From Mycolicibacter nonchromogenicus (GTDB taxonomy: Bacteria; Actinomycetota; Actinomycetes; Mycobacteriales; Mycobacteriaceae): a stretch of 64,000 nucleotides of DNA. Under the pieces are notes generated by a model. It did not search any database and had not been told where the DNA came from. It saw nothing but the letters and a program-made list of their open reading frames with translations. The stretch covers positions 62,001 to 126,000 of the forward strand of contig NZ_LQPI01000039.1 of assembly GCF_002101775.1 (NCBI RefSeq), read 5' to 3'. The stretch's first letter is position 1. Each line of letters begins with the position of its first letter. The position numbers were made by a program, and so were the translations under genes. Shown here piece by piece: positions 46,205 to 54,861 of the stretch.

Positions 46205-47101
46205 ATGCCGCGACCCGCGCTCTCCGATTACCAGCACCTGGCCAGCGGCAAAGTCCGCGAACTCTACCGGATCGATGAACGGCATCTGCTGTTCGTCGCG
46301 ACCGACCGGATTTCGGCGTTCGACTACATCCTCGACAGCGAGATCCCGGACAAGGGACGCATCCTGACCGCGATGAGTGTCTTCTTCTTCGACCTCGTCG
46401 AGGCCCCCAACCACCTGGCCGGGCCGCCCGACGACCCGCGCATCCCCGATGAGGTGCTCGGCCGCGCGCTGGTCGTGCGCCAGCTGAAGATGATGCCGGT
46501 GGAGTGCGTGGCCCGCGGCTACCTCACCGGCTCGGGCCTGTTGGACTACCAGCGCAGCGGCGCCGTGTGCGGCATCCCGTTGCCGCCCGGGCTGGTGGAA
46601 GCCAGCAAGTTCCTCAACCCGCTGTTCACGCCCGCGACCAAGGCCGAGATCGGCGAGCATGACGAGAACATCTCGTTCGCGCAGGTGATCGACCTGGTGG
46701 GTCCGGTGCGCGCCGGGCAGCTGCGCGACCGCACCCTGACCACGTATGTGCAGGCGGCCGATCACGCGCTGACCAAGGGAATCATCATCGCTGACACCAA
46801 GTTCGAGTTCGGCATCGACGAACACGACAACCTGGTGCTCGCCGACGAGGTGTTCACCCCCGACTCGTCGCGGTACTGGCCGGCCGACCATTACCGGGCC
46901 GGAGAGGTGCAGCAGAGTTACGACAAGCAGTTCGTCCGCAACTGGCTGACGAGTCCGGAATCGGGTTGGGACCGGGCCGGTGATCAGCCGCCCCCGCCGT
47001 TGCCGGACGACATCATCGCCGCGACCCGCGCTCGCTATATTGAGGCCTACGAACGTATCTCAGGCCTGTCCTTCGATGACTGGTTCGGCCCCGGAGCATG
47101 A
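46205..47101 (+). CDS. purC: SAICAR synthetase PurC
   Basis: 298 residues from ATG 46205. ATP-dependent ligation of aspartate to CAIR. Motifs: [51 protein letters not shown] and the C-terminal [18 protein letters not shown] typical of the bacterial single-domain enzyme. Overlaps the next gene as ATGA. The 128-base upstream gap, divergent from the GH5 gene, contains an AT-rich promoter-like patch around 46105-46150. Confidence 0.97.
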   Translation: MPRPALSDYQHLASGKVRELYRIDERHLLFVATDRISAFDYILDSEIPDKGRILTAMSVFFFDLVEAPNHLAGPPDDPRIPDEVLGRALVVRQLKMMPVECVARGYLTGSGLLDYQRSGAVCGIPLPPGLVEASKFLNPLFTPATKAEIGEHDENISFAQVIDLVGPVRAGQLRDRTLTTYVQAADHALTKGIIIADTKFEFGIDEHDNLVLADEVFTPDSSRYWPADHYRAGEVQQSYDKQFVRNWLTSPESGWDRAGDQPPPPLPDDIIAATRARYIEAYERISGLSFDDWFGPGA

Positions 47102-49224
47102 TCGGCGTGTCACAAGATCTTCCAGACCCACCCGCGGCTAAGCGGGTCGAGACCACTCGCACGCACCACGAGGACGTCTTCGTCGACGCCTATGAATGGC
47201 TGCGCGACAAGTCGGATCCGGCGGTGATCGCCCACCTGGAGGCCGAGAACGCCTACACCGAAGCCGCCACCGCCCATCTGGAACCCTTGCGCCAGGCCAT
47301 TTTCGACGAGATCAAGGCCCGCACCAAGGAGACCGACCTGTCGGTGCCGACCCGTCGCGGCGACTGGTGGTACTACGCGCGCACCTTCGAGGGTAAGCAG
47401 TACGGCGTCCACTGCCGCTGCCCGATCAGCAGCCCCGATGACTGGGACCCGCCGCAGCTCGACGAGGGCACGGAGATCGCCGGCGAGCAGGTGCTGCTCG
47501 ACCAGAACGCCGAGGCGCAGGGGCACGACTTCTTCGCCCTCGGCGCCGCCAGCGTCAGCCCGGACAGCCGCATCCTGGCGTACTCCGTCGATGTCGTCGG
47601 CGACGAGCGCTACACCCTGCGGTTCAAGGACCTGTCCACCGGGGAACTGCTCCCCGACGAGATCGCCGGGATCGGCGCCGGGGTGACGTGGGCGACCGAC
47701 AACCAGACTGTCTACTACACAACCGTCGACGAATCGTGGCGTCCAGACACCGTGTGGCGCCATCGAATCGGCACTTCCGCAGCGTCTGACGAGCGGGTCT
47801 ACCACGAGGCCGACGAACGATTCTGGTTGTCGGTGGGCCGCACGCGCAGCGACACTTACATCCTGATCGCGGCTGGTTCGTCGATCACCACCGAAGTGCG
47901 TTACGCCGACGCGGCCGACCCGCACGCGGAGTTCACGGTGGTGCTGCCCCGCCGCGAGGGCGTCGAATACGCCGTAGAGCACGCCGTCATCGGCGGCCAG
48001 GACCAATTCCTGCTGCTGCACAACGACGGTGCCGTCAACTTCACGCTGGTGCACGTTCCGGTGGCCCAGGCGAGCGACCCGGCCGCGCAGCAGACGCTGA
48101 TCGCCGGACGCGACGACGTGCGGCTCGACGCGGTGGACGCCTTCGCGCGCCATCTGGTGGTCGGGTACCGCGCCGCGGGCCTGCCCCGCATCCAGCTGTG
48201 GCCGATCGGCGCTGACGGTGCTCTCCAGCCGCCGCAGGAGATCACCTTCGACACCGAGCTGACGTCGTCGGGTCTGGCCAGCAACCCGAACTGGGACGCC
48301 CCCAGGTTGCGGGTGGGTGCGACGTCGTTCATCACCCCGGTGCGGGTCTACGACATCGACCTGGCGACCGGTGAGCGCACCCTGCTGCGCGAACAGCCGG
48401 TGCTGGGCGAATACCGCAGCAGCGACTACGTCGAATACCGCGACTGGGCCTACGCGCAGGACGGCACCCGGATCCCGGTGTCGATCGTGCGCGGAGCCGA
48501 TACCGAACTCCCCGCACCCACACTGCTTTACGGTTACGGCGCCTACGAGTCGTGCGAGGACCCGCAGTTCTCCATCGCTCGGTTGTCGCTGCTGGACCGG
48601 GGGATGGTGTTCGCGGTGGCCCACGTTCGCGGCGGCGGTGAGATGGGCCGGCTGTGGTACGAGCACGGCAAGCTGCTCGAGAAGAAGAACAGCTTCACCG
48701 ACTTCGTCGCGGTGGGCCGTCACCTGATCGACGCGGGGGTCTGCCGACCCGGGCGGCTGGCGGCGATGGGCGGCAGTGCCGGCGGGCTGCTGATGGGGGC
48801 GGTGACCAACCTGGCGCCGGAGCTGTTCGCCGGGGTGGTGGCGCAGGTGCCCTTCGTCGACCCGCTGACCACCATGCTGGACCCGTCGCTGCCGTTGACC
48901 GTCATCGAGTGGGACGAGTGGGGAAACCCGTTGGACGACAAGGACGTCTACTTCTACATGAAGTCCTACTCGCCATATGAGAACATCGCCCGCCGCGACT
49001 ACCCGCCGATACTGGCGATGACCTCGCTGAACGACACCCGGGTGTACTACGTCGAGCCGGCGAAATGGGTCGCGGCACTGCGGCACACCAAGACCGACGC
49101 CAACCCGGTGCTGCTGAAAACCGAGATGAATGCCGGCCACGGCGGAATCTCCGGTCGCTACGAACGCTGGAAAGAGATCGCGTTCTCCTACGCCTGGCTG
49201 CTGGCGGTAGTCGGCTGCGGGTAA
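47098..49224 (+). CDS. ptrB: Oligopeptidase B PtrB (intact)
   Basis: 708 residues in one frame from ATG 47098 (ATGA overlap with purC). S9A prolyl-oligopeptidase family: N-terminal beta-propeller (about 70-410) and a C-terminal alpha/beta-hydrolase domain with Ser in [11 protein letters not shown], Asp in TSLNDTRV and His in NAGHGGISG. It cleaves short peptides after basic residues in the cytoplasm. In Mtb the corresponding locus is annotated as two pieces (ptrBa, ptrBb); here the frame is unbroken. Confidence 0.95.
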   Translation: MIGVSQDLPDPPAAKRVETTRTHHEDVFVDAYEWLRDKSDPAVIAHLEAENAYTEAATAHLEPLRQAIFDEIKARTKETDLSVPTRRGDWWYYARTFEGKQYGVHCRCPISSPDDWDPPQLDEGTEIAGEQVLLDQNAEAQGHDFFALGAASVSPDSRILAYSVDVVGDERYTLRFKDLSTGELLPDEIAGIGAGVTWATDNQTVYYTTVDESWRPDTVWRHRIGTSAASDERVYHEADERFWLSVGRTRSDTYILIAAGSSITTEVRYADAADPHAEFTVVLPRREGVEYAVEHAVIGGQDQFLLLHNDGAVNFTLVHVPVAQASDPAAQQTLIAGRDDVRLDAVDAFARHLVVGYRAAGLPRIQLWPIGADGALQPPQEITFDTELTSSGLASNPNWDAPRLRVGATSFITPVRVYDIDLATGERTLLREQPVLGEYRSSDYVEYRDWAYAQDGTRIPVSIVRGADTELPAPTLLYGYGAYESCEDPQFSIARLSLLDRGMVFAVAHVRGGGEMGRLWYEHGKLLEKKNSFTDFVAVGRHLIDAGVCRPGRLAAMGGSAGGLLMGAVTNLAPELFAGVVAQVPFVDPLTTMLDPSLPLTVIEWDEWGNPLDDKDVYFYMKSYSPYENIARRDYPPILAMTSLNDTRVYYVEPAKWVAALRHTKTDANPVLLKTEMNAGHGGISGRYERWKEIAFSYAWLLAVVGCG

Positions 49225-49234
49225 CGTCGCGGCC

Positions 49235-49723
49235 ATGAGCCTCGCCGAAATCCCGCTGACCACCCTTGACGGCCGTCCCACCTCGCTGGCCGAATACGCC
49301 GACCGCGCAGTTCTCGTGGTCAACGTCGCGTCCAAATGCGGGCTCACCCCGCAGTACGCGGCGCTGGAGAAGCTCGCCCAGGACTACGGCGACCGCGGCC
49401 TGACCGTGCTGGGCGTGCCCTGCAACCAGTTCCTGGGTCAAGAGCCCGGCACGGCCGAGGAGATCCAGACCTTCTGCTCGACCACCTACGGGGTGACGTT
49501 TCCGTTGCTGGCCAAGACCGACGTCAACGGTGAGGACCGCCACCCGCTGTATGCCGAGCTGACCCAGACGGCCGACGCCGAGGGCGCCGCCGGCGACGTG
49601 CAGTGGAACTTCGAGAAGTTCCTGCTGGCCCCCGGTGGCGCCGTGGTGAACCGCTTCCGGCCCACTACGGTGCCGGACGCGCCCGAGGTCATCGACGCCA
49701 TCGAAGCCGTCCTGCCCGGCTGA
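49235..49723 (+). CDS. Glutathione peroxidase family (thioredoxin-type) peroxidase
   Basis: 162 residues from ATG 49235, 10 bases after ptrB. Peroxidatic Cys35 in NVASKCGLTPQY, the conserved VPCNQFLGQEPG, a probable resolving Cys81 in IQTFCSTTYGVTF, and QWNFEKFL with the catalytic Trp/Asn. Cys in place of selenocysteine and the second Cys point to a thioredoxin-dependent enzyme that reduces H2O2 and lipid peroxides. No signal peptide, so cytoplasmic. Confidence 0.93.
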   Translation: MSLAEIPLTTLDGRPTSLAEYADRAVLVVNVASKCGLTPQYAALEKLAQDYGDRGLTVLGVPCNQFLGQEPGTAEEIQTFCSTTYGVTFPLLAKTDVNGEDRHPLYAELTQTADAEGAAGDVQWNFEKFLLAPGGAVVNRFRPTTVPDAPEVIDAIEAVLPG

Positions 49724-49815
49724 TGCCGGCCCGGAACGCCGGGACGTTCCATAGCGCTATCTGACGTCTGCCCCGACGTCACCGCCTGGACACCTGCGCT
49801 GGCCACACTGGTGGT

Positions 49816-50529
49816 GTGACTGGACAACTGATCGTCTCCCTCTCCGGCATCGGGGCGCACACCCGGGCCGAGGCGGAGGCCTTCTGCGCGCAACTGGATG
49901 CCCGTGCGGTGGGGGTATCGCTCCTGGTGGCGCCGCGACTGGGTGCCGACTACCGACTCGACCGCGATCCCGGCACCGTCGAGTGGCTCAGCCGGCGACG
50001 CGCCGACGGCGCGGCGATCGTGCTGCACGGCTTCGACGAGGCCGCCACCAAGAAGCGCCGCGGCGAGTTCGCCACACTGCCCGCCCACGAGGCCAATCTG
50101 CGGCTGCTCGGCGCCGACCGCGTACTGGAGCACCTGGGGCTGCGAACCCGGTTGTTCGCCGCGCCCGGCTGGACCGTATCGCCCGGCACGGTCAGGGCAT
50201 TGCCGCGCAACGGCTTCCGGCTCCTGGCCGGCCTGCACGGCGTCACCGACCTGGTACTGGACCACACCGTGCGCGCCCGGGTGATCGGCGTCGGGGCCGG
50301 ACTTCTCACCACACCGTGGTGGTGCCGGATGGTGGTGGCCACCACCGAACGCATCGCGCGCCGCCACGGTGTGGTGCGGCTGTCGATAGGTGCGCGACAA
50401 CTGAAAACACCGGGCGTGGCCGACGCCATGCTGGAGGCGGTGGACACGGCGTTGAGCCACGGTTGCCGGCCGGAGCGCTACCGCTGGCCGCTCGAGCCCG
50501 TCGACGCGACCTCGGAGCGCAGCGCCTGA
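49816..50529 (+). CDS. DUF2334 / polysaccharide deacetylase-like protein (Rv0784-like)
   Basis: 237 residues from GTG 49816. Begins with LIVSLSGIGAHTRAEAEAFC and VSLLVAPRLGADY, then AAIVLHGFDE with the His, and LRTRLFAAPGWTVSPGTVRAL, the pattern of DUF2334 members of the NodB/deacetylase superfamily. The canonical NodB Asp-Asp metal pair is not obvious, so activity is uncertain. It lies just before the KstD-like flavoprotein. Confidence 0.8.
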   Translation: MTGQLIVSLSGIGAHTRAEAEAFCAQLDARAVGVSLLVAPRLGADYRLDRDPGTVEWLSRRRADGAAIVLHGFDEAATKKRRGEFATLPAHEANLRLLGADRVLEHLGLRTRLFAAPGWTVSPGTVRALPRNGFRLLAGLHGVTDLVLDHTVRARVIGVGAGLLTTPWWCRMVVATTERIARRHGVVRLSIGARQLKTPGVADAMLEAVDTALSHGCRPERYRWPLEPVDATSERSA

Positions 50530-50548
50530 GTCGTTACCCTCAGTCGTC

Positions 50549-52204
50549 ATGAGCGGTAAGGCGGACGCTGACGCGATTGTCGTCGGGGCGGGCTTGGCCG
50601 GCCTGGTGGCGGCCTGCGAACTGGCGGAGCGTGGCCTGCGCGTCCTCATCGTCGACCAGGAGAACAGCGCGAACCTGGGCGGGCAGGCGTTCTGGTCCTT
50701 CGGCGGACTGTTCTTCGTCGACAGCCCCGAGCAGCGCCGGCTGGGGGTCCGCGACAGCCACGAACTGGCGCTGCAGGACTGGCTGGGCAACGCCGGCTTC
50801 GACCGTGAGTGCGACTACTGGCCGCGGCAATGGGCGCACGCCTACGTGGACTTCGCCTCGGGGGAGAAGCGCAGCTGGCTGCGGGCCCGCGGGTTGAAGG
50901 TCTTTCCATTGGTGGGCTGGGCCGAGCGTGGCGGCTACGGCGCCACCGGGCCCGGCAACTCGGTGCCCCGCTTCCACATCACCTGGGGAACCGGACCGGC
51001 CCTGGTGGAGATCTTTGCGAGCCGGCTGCGGGCCCGCTCGAACGTCCGATACGCCTTTCGGCACCAGGTCGACGAGCTGATCGTCGAAGCGGGCCGGGTG
51101 ACCGGTGTTCGAGGCAGTGTCCTGGAACCCTCGGCGGCGGAACGCGGGGTGGCGTCATCGCGGAACACGGTGGGCCAGTTTGAGTTCCGTGCTTCAGCGG
51201 TGCTGGTCACCAGCGGTGGCATCGGCGGCAATCTCGATCTCGTGCGCCAGAACTGGCCAGAGCGCATGGGTCGGGTGCCCGCGCAGCTGTTAGCCGGGGT
51301 GCCCGCACACGTCGACGGCCGGATGATCGGGATCACCGAGGCGGCCGGTGGCCGGGTGATCAATCGGGACCGGATGTGGCATTACACCGAGGGCATCACC
51401 AACTACGACCCGATCTGGCCGGGCCATGGCATCCGCATCATCCCCGGCCCGTCGCCGCTGTGGCTCGACGCGTCCGGCGAGCGGCTGCCCGGGCCGCTGT
51501 ATCCGGGGTTCGACACCTTGGGCACGCTCGAACACATCGCCCGCTCCGGTCAGGACTACACCTGGTTCGTGCTCAACCGGCGGATCATCGAGAAGGAATT
51601 CGCGCTGTCGGGCCAGGAGCAGAACCCCGACCTGACCAGCCGCAGTGTGCGTCAGCTGGCCGCGTCGCGGGCCCGGTCCGGTCCGCCCCCGCCGGTGCAG
51701 GCGTTCATCGACCGCGGGGTGGACTTCGTGCAGGCGTCCTCACTGCGTGAGCTGGTCGCGGCGATGAACGACCTGCCCGACGTGATGGCCTTGGACTACG
51801 CGAAGGTCGAGGAGCAGGTCACTGCACGCGACCGCGAGGTGGCGAACCGTTTCAGCAAGGACGGTCAGATCACCGCGATCCACGGCGCCCGGACCTACCT
51901 GGGCGATCGGATCGGCCGGGTGGTGGCCCCGCACCGGCTGACCGATCCGTCTGCCGGGCCGTTGATCGCGGTCAAGCTGCACATCCTGACCCGCAAGACC
52001 TTGGGTGGATTGGAGACCGACTTGGACTCCAGGGTGCTGGGTGCGGACGGCAAGCCGATCGACGGGCTGTATGCGGCCGGCGAGGTGGCCGGCTTCGGGG
52101 GCGGCGGGGTGCACGGCTACCGAGCGCTGGAGGGCACCTTCCTGGGCGGGTGCATCTTCTCCGGGCGTGCAGCGGGTCGGGGCGCCGCCGCCGATATCGC
52201 CTGA
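50549..52204 (+). CDS. FAD-binding dehydrogenase, KstD-like (Rv0785-like)
   Basis: 551 residues from ATG 50549. N-terminal FAD motif IVVGAGLAGLVAACELAERG, a second dinucleotide segment (SAVLVTSGGIGGN), and the C-terminal FAD loop GLYAAGEVAGFGGGGVHGYRALEGTFLGG. It belongs to the fumarate reductase/3-ketosteroid-delta1-dehydrogenase superfamily. Mycobacterial Rv0785 homologues are annotated as FAD-binding dehydrogenases without proven substrate. A role in steroid or lipid dehydrogenation is plausible given the rest of the window. Confidence 0.88.
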   Translation: MSGKADADAIVVGAGLAGLVAACELAERGLRVLIVDQENSANLGGQAFWSFGGLFFVDSPEQRRLGVRDSHELALQDWLGNAGFDRECDYWPRQWAHAYVDFASGEKRSWLRARGLKVFPLVGWAERGGYGATGPGNSVPRFHITWGTGPALVEIFASRLRARSNVRYAFRHQVDELIVEAGRVTGVRGSVLEPSAAERGVASSRNTVGQFEFRASAVLVTSGGIGGNLDLVRQNWPERMGRVPAQLLAGVPAHVDGRMIGITEAAGGRVINRDRMWHYTEGITNYDPIWPGHGIRIIPGPSPLWLDASGERLPGPLYPGFDTLGTLEHIARSGQDYTWFVLNRRIIEKEFALSGQEQNPDLTSRSVRQLAASRARSGPPPPVQAFIDRGVDFVQASSLRELVAAMNDLPDVMALDYAKVEEQVTARDREVANRFSKDGQITAIHGARTYLGDRIGRVVAPHRLTDPSAGPLIAVKLHILTRKTLGGLETDLDSRVLGADGKPIDGLYAAGEVAGFGGGGVHGYRALEGTFLGGCIFSGRAAGRGAAADIA

Positions 52205-52243
52205 TTTTTCCCCGGCCTTTTTCCCCGGCCTTTTTTCCCCGCC
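52205..52243. repeat. 13-base tandem repeat after the KstD-like gene
   Basis: TTTTTCCCCGGCC occurs at 52205-52217 and 52218-52230, and a variant TTTTTTCCCCGCC at 52231-52243. It starts at the stop codon of the flavoprotein gene and runs into the palindrome that follows. The T runs could help transcription stop. Confidence 0.8.
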
Positions 52244-52305
52244 GAGCAGACGCGAAAGCCCCCTAAAACGCGCCAAAATGGGGGCTTTCACGTCTGCTCG
52301 GCGGG
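52238..52305. terminator. 26-bp palindrome, terminator or REP-like element
   Basis: Left arm 52238-52263 pairs with right arm 52280-52305 over 26 bp with a single G-T position; the loop is 16 bases and A-rich. The arm ends in GCCGAGCAGACG and CGTCTGCTCGGC. It stands between the convergent KstD-like and MBL-fold genes, where a bidirectional terminator is expected. The length and the motif also fit a dispersed intergenic palindrome family. Confidence 0.75.
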
Positions 52306-52342
52306 ATGGGGGAGGCCCTCGGCGGGAGAATTGGGCCCGGCG

Positions 52343-52981
52343 TCAGAAGGTGACGGCGCTCTCCTCGGGCAGCACCTGGAAGTCGGCGCGTCCCATCTCG
52401 GCCAGGCGGCCGTGATAGATCCCGCGGGCGTCGGTGGCGATGATGCCCTGGTGTATCGGCACCGCGGCCCGTGGCGCCACCGCGCGCAGGTAATCGACGG
52501 CCTCGGAGATCTTCATCCACGGCGCCGCCGCCGGGGTGGCCAGCACGTCCACCGGTTCACCGGGCACGAACAGCGCGTCGCCGGGATGCATCAGCCGGGC
52601 CGGATGGTCGTCGTCGCCGATCAGGTAGGAGATGTTGTCGATCATCGGCAGCTCCGGATGGATCACCGCGTGGCGTCCGCCCACCCCGCGCACCCGCAGC
52701 GGCCCGACATCGAAGGCATCCCCGACGTGCACCGGTTGCCAGGGCGGGCCCAATTGCGCGGCGGTCTGCGGGTCGGCGTAGAGCGCGGCACCCGGGTTGG
52801 CGTCGATCAGGGCCGGCAGCCGCGCGGTGTCGGCGTGATCCGGGTGCTGATGTGTGACCAGGATGGCCGCCAGGCCGGTGATGCCCTCGAAGCCGTGCGA
52901 GAAGTTGCCGGGGTCGAACAACACCGTGGTTCCGCCGAAGTCGGCGAGCAGGCAGGAATGGCCGAAATGGGTCAGTTGCAT
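52343..52981 (-). CDS. MBL-fold metal-dependent hydrolase (Rv0786c-like)
   Basis: 212 residues from ATG 52981 (MQLTHFGHSCLLADF); longer in-frame starts run into the purS promoter. UlaG-like metallo-beta-lactamase fold: FGHSC, VLFDPGNFS, metal motif THQHPDHAD, and later HPGDALFVPG and IPIHQG-like PIHQGI. The small single-domain form hydrolyses phosphoester or lactone bonds; substrate unknown. Divergent from purS. Confidence 0.88.
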   Translation of the reverse strand: MQLTHFGHSCLLADFGGTTVLFDPGNFSHGFEGITGLAAILVTHQHPDHADTARLPALIDANPGAALYADPQTAAQLGPPWQPVHVGDAFDVGPLRVRGVGGRHAVIHPELPMIDNISYLIGDDDHPARLMHPGDALFVPGEPVDVLATPAAAPWMKISEAVDYLRAVAPRAAVPIHQGIIATDARGIYHGRLAEMGRADFQVLPEESAVTF

Positions 52982-53067
52982 AGCTAAAGATTGTGCTCTC
53001 CGGCGCCGCAGACGGGCATCGGTATTCTTGACCAGACCGATTCCCCCGTCGACAGTAGGGAGCACCC

Positions 53068-53307
53068 GTGGCCCGGGTGGTTGTTCACGTGATGCCCAAG
53101 GCAGAGATCCTTGACCCGCAGGGGCAGGCGATCGTCGGAGCGCTTTCTCGGCTCGGACACACCGGAGTGTCGGACGTGCGGCAGGGCAAGCGCTTCGAGC
53201 TCGAAGTCGACGACTCGGTCGACGACGCCGCGCTGGCCGAGATTGCCGAATCGCTGCTGGCCAACACCGTGATCGAGGACTTCACCGTCAGCCGGGAGCC
53301 CTCGTGA
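53068..53307 (+). CDS. purS: Phosphoribosylformylglycinamidine synthase subunit PurS
   Basis: 79 residues from GTG 53068. [19 protein letters not shown] and [10 protein letters not shown] are characteristic. PurS bridges PurQ and PurL in the three-part FGAM synthase. Its stop overlaps the purQ GTG. The third subunit gene, purL, lies at 61458, about 7.5 kb away, with the tmo and encapsulin genes between. Confidence 0.96.
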   Translation: MARVVVHVMPKAEILDPQGQAIVGALSRLGHTGVSDVRQGKRFELEVDDSVDDAALAEIAESLLANTVIEDFTVSREPS

Positions 53308-53978
53308 GCGCCCGGATCGGCGTCATCACCTTTCCCGGCACCCTCGACGACGTCGACGCTGCCCGCGCGGTCCGGTTCGTCGGCGCCGAGCCCGTCAGCC
53401 TCTGGCACGCCGACGCCGACCTCAAGGGCGTCGACGCCGTGGTGGTGCCCGGTGGTTTCTCCTACGGCGACTACCTGCGCTGCGGGGCCATCGCCCGCTT
53501 CGCCCCGGTGATGGGCGAGGTCGTCAGGGCCGCCGGCCAAGGCATGCCGGTACTCGGCATCTGCAACGGCTTCCAGGTGTTGTGCGAGGCCGGACTGCTG
53601 CCCGGCGCACTGACCCGCAATGCCGGCCTGCACTTCGTCTGCCGCGACGTCTGGCTGCGGGTGGCCACCACCTCGACGGCCTGGACCTCCCGGTTCGAGG
53701 CCGACGCCGACCTGCTGGTGCCGCTGAAGTCCGGGGAGGGCCGCTACGTGGCCTCCGAAGCAGTGCTCGACGAGCTGGAGGGCGAAGGCCGGGTGGTGTT
53801 CCGCTACCTCGACAACATCAACGGCTCACTGCGGGACATCGCCGGGGTGAGCTCGGCCAACGGCCGGGTCGTCGGGCTGATGCCGCACCCCGAGCACGCC
53901 ATCGAGGCGCTGACCGGACCGAGTGATGACGGCCTGGGGCTGTTCTACTCCGCGCTGGACGCGGTGCTGGCCGCCTGA
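53304..53978 (+). CDS. purQ: FGAM synthase glutaminase subunit PurQ
   Basis: 224 residues from GTG 53304 (GTGA overlap with purS). Class I glutamine amidotransferase: nucleophile Cys in [13 protein letters not shown], His and Glu in MPHPEHA near the C-terminus, and [16 protein letters not shown]. It releases ammonia from glutamine for PurL. Length equals Mtb PurQ. Confidence 0.97.
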   Translation: MSARIGVITFPGTLDDVDAARAVRFVGAEPVSLWHADADLKGVDAVVVPGGFSYGDYLRCGAIARFAPVMGEVVRAAGQGMPVLGICNGFQVLCEAGLLPGALTRNAGLHFVCRDVWLRVATTSTAWTSRFEADADLLVPLKSGEGRYVASEAVLDELEGEGRVVFRYLDNINGSLRDIAGVSSANGRVVGLMPHPEHAIEALTGPSDDGLGLFYSALDAVLAA

Positions 53979-54005
53979 CCTACCGCGGATTCACCGGCAC
54001 CGGCG

Positions 54006-54605
54006 CTACGCCGTGACATGGTCGACGCAGTCGACCCGCAGGTCCGGGATCGTCATCGGGATGTCGTAGACCTTGCAGCGGTAGCTGCGCCCGTCGGCCT
54101 GAATGGTCTCCAACTGTAGGCAGGTGCTGCAGGCGCGGGTCACGGGCAGCATCTGCGCATCGTGGAGTCGGGCGATGACCGCGAGCAGCGAGTCGAGCAA
54201 CTGCTCGGCTTCGTTGCGGTCGAGTTTGGACGTAGCGATCTCGGCCGGTGCGGTCCAGCGCGCGAGCTGGACGGCGGTCTTGCGGCCGGCCGGGGTCAGG
54301 GACAGTTCATGCCGGCGGCGGTCCTGGGGGTCGGGGGTACGCGCCACCAAGCCTTTGCGGACCAGAGCGGCGATGGCGTCACTGACGGTGGGGTCGGAGA
54401 CATTGAGTTCGCGGGCGAGCGTGCTGCTGTGAGCGGCGGGCGGCGGGCCGACGTGAAGCCAGCTGAGCACCCGCATCTGAGTGCTCGACAGGTCGTGGCT
54501 TTCGGCGGCGCGCCGTGCCAGCACGTGCAGAGCGTCGCCGACCCGGTCGAGGGCGGCGACGATCTTGGAGTCCAGGCTTGGGTGGCGTTCGCCGGCGAAT
54601 TTCAG
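54006..54605 (-). CDS. MarR-like winged-helix regulator with C-terminal cysteine cluster
   Basis: The ordinary GTG start at 54524 gives 172 residues but cuts the first MarR helix. CTG 54605, just after a GAGG and directly downstream of an in-frame stop, gives 199 residues and an N-terminus [22 protein letters not shown] typical of MarR dimerisation helices; I prefer it. w[25 protein letters not shown], wing [13 protein letters not shown]. The tail holds four cysteines (CSTC, YRC, DC) that could bind a metal or sense oxidants. Divergent from the tmo operon and probably its regulator. Confidence 0.8.
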   Translation of the reverse strand: MKFAGERHPSLDSKIVAALDRVGDALHVLARRAAESHDLSSTQMRVLSWLHVGPPPAAHSSTLARELNVSDPTVSDAIAALVRKGLVARTPDPQDRRRHELSLTPAGRKTAVQLARWTAPAEIATSKLDRNEAEQLLDSLLAVIARLHDAQMLPVTRACSTCLQLETIQADGRSYRCKVYDIPMTIPDLRVDCVDHVTA

Positions 54606-54754
54606 GGCACGACCTCATTTGTTCCGGCGGCCACGTCGATGAGGGCGTGGCTCCGCGAGTCGGCGACTCACGGTGCCCTCCTGTCATAGCCGGAGTTTCG
54701 GGTTCGCAGCCTAACCGCCGGGCGCATGTGACCCCAGCGTGCGAATCATGCTGA

Positions 54755-54769
54755 TCCTAATACTTAGGA
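54755..54769. promoter_or_regulatory. Palindrome in the tmo promoter (predicted MarR operator)
   Basis: TCCTAATACTTAGGA is a perfect 6-bp inverted repeat with a 3-base centre. It lies 93 bases before the tmoA ATG in the 256-base gap shared with the divergent MarR-like gene. Size and symmetry fit a MarR-family site. The gap is otherwise without recognisable features. Confidence 0.6.
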
Positions 54770-54861
54770 CTCCTGGGGAATTGCTGCATCATGGGCACGT
54801 TCCGTGATCGAGACAGTTCAGCTGGCTCAGATCGCAGCTCACGCCCGACCGAGGACGACAT

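Noticed and set aside
47110-49347. Open frame of about 745 codons antisense to ptrB
   Set aside because: Same GC-bias artefact; no start context and no recognisable protein.
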